Assembly: GCF_014192415.1 (NCBI RefSeq)
Contig: NZ_JACHXY010000001.1
Span: forward strand, 248,001-312,000
Direction of reading: 5' to 3'
DNA from: Microbacterium proteolyticum
GTDB taxonomy: Bacteria > Actinomycetota > Actinomycetes > Actinomycetales > Microbacteriaceae
DNA length: 64,000 nt
Shown: positions 60,353 through 64,000 of the stretch, piece by piece
Numbering within the stretch: position 1 is the first letter of the stretch
Layout of the letters: each line of letters begins with the position of its first letter
Made by a program: the position numbers and the translations under genes
The notes under the pieces: model-generated
Database searches by the model: none
What the model was told of the DNA's origin: nothing
Seen by the model: only the letters and a program-made list of their open reading frames with translations

Positions 60353-60382
60353 ACCGCGCCGCCGCACGCCTACGCTCGAAGG

Positions 60383-61786
60383 GTGACCGAGCTGCACGAG
60401 ATCCCCGCCACCGATACGGCGGCAGCCCTGCGTCGCGGCGACCTCTCGCCCCGCGAGGTCGCGGCGCACTACCTCGCCAGGATCGAGGGGCGTCGCTTCC
60501 TCGGGGCGTTCGCCGAGGTCACGGCCGACGGGGCTTTGGAGCGAGCGGATGCCGTGGCATCCTCGACCTCACGGGGTTCGCTGTACGGATTGCCGCTGGC
60601 CGACAAGGATCTCGTCGCCCGCGCCGGTGTGCCGACCCGCTACGGGTCGCTCGCTCGCGTCGACCACGTGCCGACGGCATCCGATCCCCTCGCGCGGGCA
60701 CTGGATGCGGCCGGCGCGGTCAACCTGGGCAAGACCGCCACGAGTGAGTTCGGTCTCACCGGCTACACCGAACCGCGCACCGCTCCCCCCGCGCGCGACC
60801 CGTGGAATCCCGAGAACGGTGCGGGCGGTTCCAGCGGCGGAGCCGCGGTCGCGGTCGCCGCGGGACTGCTGCCGTTCGCCGTCGCGTCCGACGGCGGGGG
60901 ATCGATCCGCATCCCGGCCGCCACCGTCGGCGTCGTCGGGGTGAAGCCCTCGCGCGGACGACTGCCGCTCGGCTCGGGGTTCGACTCCCCCGACGGCCTC
61001 GCCGTGACGGGGCCGCTCGCGCGGACGGTCGCCGATGCGGCTCTGCTGCTCGACGCGCTGGTCGGTCTCGCACCGTTCGCCTATGCCACCCGGGCCTCCG
61101 GTGACGGGCCGTTCCTCACCGCCGCGACGCGCGCGCCCGGGCCGCTACGGCTCGGCGTGACGACCGTGTCACCGTGGGACGACGCCGAGGACATCCGCCT
61201 GCATCCCGACGCCCGCGCGGCGCTGGAGGCGGCCGTCGGGGCTCTCGCCGGGGAGGGCCACGTCGTCGACGACGTGCACTGGCGCCCGCGCGGGTACGCC
61301 GAGCTGTTCGGCGTACTGTGGCGCGCGAGCGCCGCACGCATCCCGCTCAGCGACGCCGACCTCGAGGTCGTCGAGCCGCTGACGGCCTGGCTCGTGCGCG
61401 AAGGCCGCGGGCTGGCGGCATCCGATCTGCTGGGCGCGCTGGCCGCCGCGCGCGTGTTCGAGCGCGAGACGATCACCGCCTTCTCCCGGTTCGACGCCGT
61501 GCTCACGCCCGCACTCGCCCTGCCCCCGCAGCGTGTCGGCTGGTACGACGGGCACGGTCCCGAGCGCACGTTCGCGATGCAGGTCGAGTACGCGCCGTAT
61601 TCGAGCTTCGTCAATGTGGCGGGACTTCCGGCGCTGGTGTTGCCGTTCACCCGCGATGCGAGCGGTCATCCGGTGTCGGTGCAGGTGGTCGGGCGGCCGG
61701 GCGGCGAGGCGACGATCCTGTCGCTGGCTGCGCAGCTCGAGGCCGCGCGTGGGCCGATGCCCCACCCACCAGGCTGGGGCATCTGA
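60383..61786 (+). CDS. Amidase (amidase signature family)
   Basis: 467 residues with the Ser-Ser-Lys apparatus: Lys75 in GLPLADKDLVARAG, the Gly/Ser-rich signature GAGGSSGGAAVAVAAGLLPF with the cis-Ser at 150-151, and the nucleophile Ser174 in DGGGSIRIPA. Substrate unknown; the family ranges from GatA to aryl-acylamidases, and no gatB or gatC is near, which argues against GatA. GTG start. With the upstream AraC gene and divergent acyl-CoA dehydrogenase it looks like a small catabolic module. Confidence 0.9.
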   Translation: MTELHEIPATDTAAALRRGDLSPREVAAHYLARIEGRRFLGAFAEVTADGALERADAVASSTSRGSLYGLPLADKDLVARAGVPTRYGSLARVDHVPTASDPLARALDAAGAVNLGKTATSEFGLTGYTEPRTAPPARDPWNPENGAGGSSGGAAVAVAAGLLPFAVASDGGGSIRIPAATVGVVGVKPSRGRLPLGSGFDSPDGLAVTGPLARTVADAALLLDALVGLAPFAYATRASGDGPFLTAATRAPGPLRLGVTTVSPWDDAEDIRLHPDARAALEAAVGALAGEGHVVDDVHWRPRGYAELFGVLWRASAARIPLSDADLEVVEPLTAWLVREGRGLAASDLLGALAAARVFERETITAFSRFDAVLTPALALPPQRVGWYDGHGPERTFAMQVEYAPYSSFVNVAGLPALVLPFTRDASGHPVSVQVVGRPGGEATILSLAAQLEAARGPMPHPPGWGI

Positions 61787-61798
61787 CCGCCTCAGCGC

Positions 61799-61863
61799 GT
61801 CACGAACGTCGGACTCCCCCCGCGTCACGGCGTCGAGCGCCGCGCGAAGTCCTGCGTCGTGTC
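61799..61863. repeat. Palindromic intergenic element, copy G (degenerate, short)
   Basis: GTCACGAACGTCGGACT at the left and AGTCCTGCGTCGTGTC at the right are recognisable versions of the family ends, 65 bp overall. Again between convergent genes (amidase and prfA). Confidence 0.5.
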
Positions 61864-61929
61864 CGGGCGGACGCTCCGTCGGCGCGAGCGACGACGAGGA
61901 GGCGTTCCTCGCGACCGGTGCGGGAAGGC

Positions 61930-63021
61930 TCAGCCGTCGGCGAGGGCGGCGAGCCGCGCCTCTTCGTCGGCGGTGATCGCCGACTCGATGATCGGTCCGA
62001 GGGCACCGTCCATCACCTGGTCGAGGTTGTACGCCTTGTAGCCGGTGCGATGGTCGGCGATCCGGTTCTCGGGGAAGTTGTAGGTGCGGATGCGCTCGGA
62101 GCGGTCCATGCCGCGGATCTGCGACTTCCGCGCGTCGGCGGCGACCGCGTCGCGCTCCTCCTGCTGCTTGGCGAGCAGGCGTGCGCGCAGCACGCGCATA
62201 CCGGCCTCGCGGTTCTGCAGCTGCGACTTCTCGTTCTGCATCGACACGACGATGCCCGTGGGCACGTGCGTGATGCGCACCGCGGAATCGGTGGTGTTGA
62301 CCGACTGACCGCCGGGACCCGACGAGCGGAAGACGTCGATCTTGAGGTCGTTGGGGTCGATGCCGACCTCTTCGGGCTCGTCGACCTCGGGGAAGACGAG
62401 CACGCCGGTCGTCGAGGTGTGGATGCGGCCCTGCGACTCCGTCGCCGGCACGCGCTGCACGCGGTGCACGCCGCCCTCGTACTTCAGGTGCGCCCACACG
62501 CCCTGCGCCGGGTCGCTCGACGAGCCCTTGATCGCGACCTGGACGTCTTTGTATCCGCCCAGATCGCTCTCGGTGCGCTCGAGCAGTTCGGTCTTCCATC
62601 CCATGGATGCCGCGTACTGCAGGTACATGCGGAGGAGATCGGCCGCGAACAGAGCACTCTCGGCGCCGCCCTCGCCGCCCTTGATCTCCATGATCACGTC
62701 GCGCGCGTCGTCGGGGTCGCGCGGGATGAGCAGACGGCGCAGACGCTCCTGCGTCTCGGCGACCCGTTGCTCCAGCCCCGGCACCTCGTCGGCGAACGCG
62801 TCGTCCTCGCGAGCGAGTTCGCGCGCGGCGTCCAGATCATCGGATGCCGAGACCCACGTCTCATGGGCCGAGACGATGCGCGACAGCTCGGCGTAGCGCC
62901 GATTGACGCGCTTCGCGCGTGCGGCGTCCGCGTGCACGGCCGGGTCGGAGAGCTCCTCCTGAACGGCTTTGTGCTCGTCGAGGAGCCCTCGGACCGAGTC
63001 GAACATCGCGGGCACCGACAT
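61930..63021 (-). CDS. prfA: Peptide chain release factor 1
   Basis: Recognises UAA and UAG stop codons. 363 residues; the codon-reading [12 protein letters not shown] carries the PAT motif of RF1 and the peptidyl-hydrolysis motif is [13 protein letters not shown] 63021 ([16 protein letters not shown]) or the Met five codons later would start it. Eighteen bases behind rho in the same direction. Confidence 0.97.
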   Translation of the reverse strand: MSVPAMFDSVRGLLDEHKAVQEELSDPAVHADAARAKRVNRRYAELSRIVSAHETWVSASDDLDAARELAREDDAFADEVPGLEQRVAETQERLRRLLIPRDPDDARDVIMEIKGGEGGAESALFAADLLRMYLQYAASMGWKTELLERTESDLGGYKDVQVAIKGSSSDPAQGVWAHLKYEGGVHRVQRVPATESQGRIHTSTTGVLVFPEVDEPEEVGIDPNDLKIDVFRSSGPGGQSVNTTDSAVRITHVPTGIVVSMQNEKSQLQNREAGMRVLRARLLAKQQEERDAVAADARKSQIRGMDRSERIRTYNFPENRIADHRTGYKAYNLDQVMDGALGPIIESAITADEEARLAALADG

Positions 63022-63038
63022 CGCGCTGACGGCCCGGA

Positions 63039-64000
63039 TCAGCGGATGCTGTTGTCGTCACCGCCGCGCGCGGGCGCCGGGATCGACTTCTGCATCTGCA
63101 CGAGGAACTCGACGTTCGACTGCGTCTCTTTGAGCTTGCCGAGCACGACCTCGAGGGCCTGCTGAGGCTCGAGACCGGCCAGAGCGCGGCGGAGCTTCCA
63201 GGTGATCTTGACCTCGTCGTTCGACAGCAGCATCTCTTCGCGGCGAGTGCTCGACGCGTTGACGTCGACGGCCGGGAAGATGCGCTTGTCGGCGAGCTGG
63301 CGGTTCAGGCGCAGCTCGCTGTTGCCGGTGCCCTTGAACTCCTCGAAGATCACGTCATCCATCTTCGAACCGGTCTCCACCAGGGCGGTGGCGAGGATGG
63401 TGAGCGATCCGCCGTTCTCGATGTTGCGCGCGGCACCGAAGAAGCGCTTGGGCGGGTACAGCGCCGACGCGTCGACGCCACCGGAGAGCACACGGCCCGA
63501 GGTGGGCGCGGCGAGGTTGTACGCGCGACCCAGACGGGTGATCGAGTCGAGCAGCACGACGACGTCGCGGCCGAGCTCGACCAGACGCTTCGCACGCTCG
63601 ATGGCGAGCTCGGCGACCGTGGTGTGGTCTTCGGCGGGTCGGTCGAACGTCGAGGCGATGACCTCGCCGCGAACGGTGCGCTGCATGTCGGTGACCTCTT
63701 CGGGGCGCTCGTCGACGAGCACGACCATGAGGTGGACCTCGGGGTTGTTCGTGGCGATCGCATTGGCGATCTGCTGCAGCACGATGGTCTTGCCGGCCTT
63801 CGGGGGCGCGACGATCAGGCCGCGCTGGCCCTTGCCGACCGGGGCCACCAGGTCGATGATGCGCTGCGTGAGCTTCTCGGGTCCGGTCTCGAGGCGCAGG
63901 CGTTCCTGCGGGTACAGGGGGGTGAGGTTGTTGAACTCCACGCGCGCGGCGGCGTCGTCGACCGACAGGCCGTTGATCGAGTCGACCTGCACGAGCGCGT
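63039..64000 (-). CDS. rho: Transcription termination factor Rho, C-terminal part (start beyond the right edge)
   Basis: ATP-dependent RNA helicase that ends transcription. About 320 residues are in the window: the linker after the RNA-binding domain ([18 protein letters not shown]), Walker A APPKAGKT, Walker [17 protein letters not shown], the Q-loop/R-loop region [21 protein letters not shown] and the end [13 protein letters not shown]. The N-terminal, often highly basic, insert of actinobacterial Rho lies outside. Upstream of prfA as in other actinobacteria. Confidence 0.97.
   Translation of the reverse strand, partial: ALVQVDSINGLSVDDAAARVEFNNLTPLYPQERLRLETGPEKLTQRIIDLVAPVGKGQRGLIVAPPKAGKTIVLQQIANAIATNNPEVHLMVVLVDERPEEVTDMQRTVRGEVIASTFDRPAEDHTTVAELAIERAKRLVELGRDVVVLLDSITRLGRAYNLAAPTSGRVLSGGVDASALYPPKRFFGAARNIENGGSLTILATALVETGSKMDDVIFEEFKGTGNSELRLNRQLADKRIFPAVDVNASSTRREEMLLSNDEVKITWKLRRALAGLEPQQALEVVLGKLKETQSNVEFLVQMQKSIPAPARGGDDNSIR

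Overview
The window reads as chromosomal DNA of a high-GC actinobacterium, most likely a member of Microbacteriaceae close to Microbacterium. This rests on the very GC-rich sequence, frequent GTG starts, the conserved actinobacterial gene orders (proS-nusA-ylxR-infB-rbfA-truB-ribF; ispG-rseP-dxr; rho-prfA-prmC-tsaC-wecA-atpI-atpBEFHAGDC) and the constant recurrence of the heptamer GGATGCC/GGCATCC. The taxonomic call is inference; there is no 16S gene here. I see no tRNA, rRNA, CRISPR array, prophage or insertion sequence.

Layout. 1-1854: 5' end of a copper P-type ATPase under a CsoR-type operator, and a divergent DHA2-type MFS exporter. 1981-5176: a tightly overlapping minus-strand operon (degenerate kinase-like protein, truB, two membrane proteins, ribF). 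5177-5648: repeat-rich spacer before mutY. 6834-11739: rbfA, infB, ylxR, nusA (minus strand), with no rimP next to nusA. 12013-19293: HD-domain protein, glycogen phosphorylase, DUF1206 protein, aldo/keto reductase, proS. 19481-21416: pyroglutamyl peptidase and a BenE-type transporter. 21492-29505: ispG, rseP and dxr (isoprenoid/protease trio) with two opposite-strand genes set between them, a fused anthranilate synthase trpEG behind a classical Trp-codon attenuator and a stand-alone Mur ligase. 29515-31344: FKBP lipoprotein and a PlsC acyltransferase.

31438-39105 is a glycerol/dihydroxyacetone island: dhaK-dhaL-dhaM (with DhaM fused to HPr), a divergent SorC-family regulator, then glpD, glpF and glpK. 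A 37-bp palindrome between the regulator and glpD is the obvious operator. Glycerol would enter through GlpF, be phosphorylated by GlpK and oxidised by GlpD, while dihydroxyacetone would be phosphorylated at the expense of PEP by DhaKLM.

39255-45681 holds ordinary metabolic and membrane genes (OsmC, asparaginase, amino-acid permease, PP2C phosphatase, DUF5684, YaaA). 45753-53284 is the whole F1Fo ATP synthase operon with atpI; atpB seems to start at CTG. 53281-56120 is wecA, tsaC and prmC. 56220-61786 is an insert in the ancestral order between prmC and prfA: cysK-cysE, an acyl-CoA dehydrogenase divergent from an AraC regulator, and an amidase. The window ends in prfA and rho.

Beyond genes, the most notable structure is a family of about seven 65-97-bp intergenic palindromic elements ending in CACAACGCAGGAG / CTCCTGCGTTGTG, mostly placed between convergent genes; a second 65-bp palindromic repeat present twice upstream of mutY; and a degenerate tandem tract that supplies the stop codon of the PP2C phosphatase.
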